In this document: positions 6,701 through 7,053 of the stretch, in pieces
Position numbering within the stretch: the first letter of the stretch is position 1
Layout: every line of letters begins with the position of its first letter
Assembly: GCA_900313265.1 (NCBI GenBank)
Contig: OMRN01000136.1
Span: 1-7,053 of the forward strand
DNA from: an uncultured Lachnospiraceae bacterium
GTDB taxonomy: Bacteria > Bacillota > Clostridia > Lachnospirales > Lachnospiraceae
Reading direction: 5' to 3'
DNA: 7,053 bases
The notes under the pieces: generated by a model
The model's input: the letters and a program-made list of their open reading frames with translations, nothing else
What the model was told of the DNA's origin: nothing
Databases searched by the model: none
Position numbers and translations under genes: made by a program

Positions 6701-7053
6701 TTAGATATTCATAATAGCCATCTTTTCTTCTTCCGATAAAAGAGACGGCTGTATTTCCGCGATAATTTTATCAAAGTCAAGTAAAATAATCAGGCGGCCT
6801 TCATTGCGGATAATCCCCTTCGCAAGATGCTGTTCGTCCACACCGAGCGTATTATCCAGTGCGACGATATCGCTTTCTTCCACCCGGATAATTCCAAGCG
6901 CCGCTTCCACATGGAACGCAACGTCCAGATTCCGGTAATTCGTGATAACGAAAAATCCCTCTTCCATCGTACGGCCCCTGCCCAGATAAATTGCGAGGTC
7001 CACGGCCGTAATCACAGTATCGCGCGGCATAAAAATCCCTTCCACGCAGGAAT
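6701..7053 (-). CDS. CheV-like chemotaxis coupling protein (CheW domain), 5' end cut off
   Basis: The C-terminal 117 residues of a CheW-domain protein. Such proteins couple methyl-accepting chemoreceptors to the CheA kinase at the membrane array. The reading frame stays open to the window edge; the GTG at 7045 is most likely an internal valine codon, because codons before it also fit the family. VEGIFMPRDTVITAVDL carries the FMPRD form found in CheV, where classical CheW has an NLRG-type turn. Later blocks are FFVITNY, VAFHVEAALGIIRVEESDIVALD and LIILLDFDKIIAEI. Clostridial CheV normally continues into a phosphorylatable receiver domain of about 120 residues, but this protein stops about 16 residues after the CheW fold (SLLSEEEKMAIMNI), so it is a CheW-only variant or has lost its receiver. 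It is taken to be an intact 3' end, with no frameshifted receiver sequence behind it. Confidence 0.85.
   Translation of the reverse strand, partial: SCVEGIFMPRDTVITAVDLAIYLGRGRTMEEGFFVITNYRNLDVAFHVEAALGIIRVEESDIVALDNTLGVDEQHLAKGIIRNEGRLIILLDFDKIIAEIQPSLLSEEEKMAIMNI

Overview
All six genes lie on the minus strand, so the window is transcribed from right to left. The protein families suggest an anaerobic, probably flagellated or chemotactic member of the Clostridia, most likely Lachnospiraceae. The clues are a CheV-type chemotaxis protein with the GIFMPRD signature, a clostridial-looking dynamin-family GTPase, a GT-C-like membrane protein of a type I associate with Lachnospiraceae, purine-rich Shine-Dalgarno sites and consensus sigma-A promoters. 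The taxonomic call is inference from family resemblance; no rRNA or other marker gene is present.

In transcription order: (1) The right edge holds the 3' part of a CheV-like CheW-domain gene (6701 to beyond 7053). Its start lies outside the window, and it ends without the receiver domain usual in CheV. (2) A 117-bp gap follows, with a candidate promoter whose -10 box sits between two identical 10-bp direct repeats. (3) hisH, hisF and ung form a tight cluster with gaps of 13 and 2 bp. HisH and HisF make up imidazole glycerol phosphate synthase; Ung is family-1 uracil-DNA glycosylase, a DNA-repair enzyme co-transcribed with the histidine genes. (4) A 195-207 bp AT-rich gap carries a near-perfect TTGACA/TATAAT promoter and a leader of about 125 nt. 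(5) A large dynamin-family GTPase of 852 aa is followed after 3 bp by a polytopic GT-C-like membrane protein of 571 aa. These form an apparent two-gene operon. (6) A perfect 10-bp-stem hairpin at the extreme left edge is the likely operon end, perhaps shared with a convergent gene outside the window.

The his/ung cluster and the chemotaxis gene are ordinary core functions. The least understood part is the GTPase plus membrane-protein pair. It has its own strong promoter, its pairing looks translationally coupled, and neither protein can be assigned a specific function from sequence alone. No CRISPR array, insertion sequence, tRNA, rRNA, phage gene or attachment site was seen, and by eye base composition and codon choice look similar across the genes.
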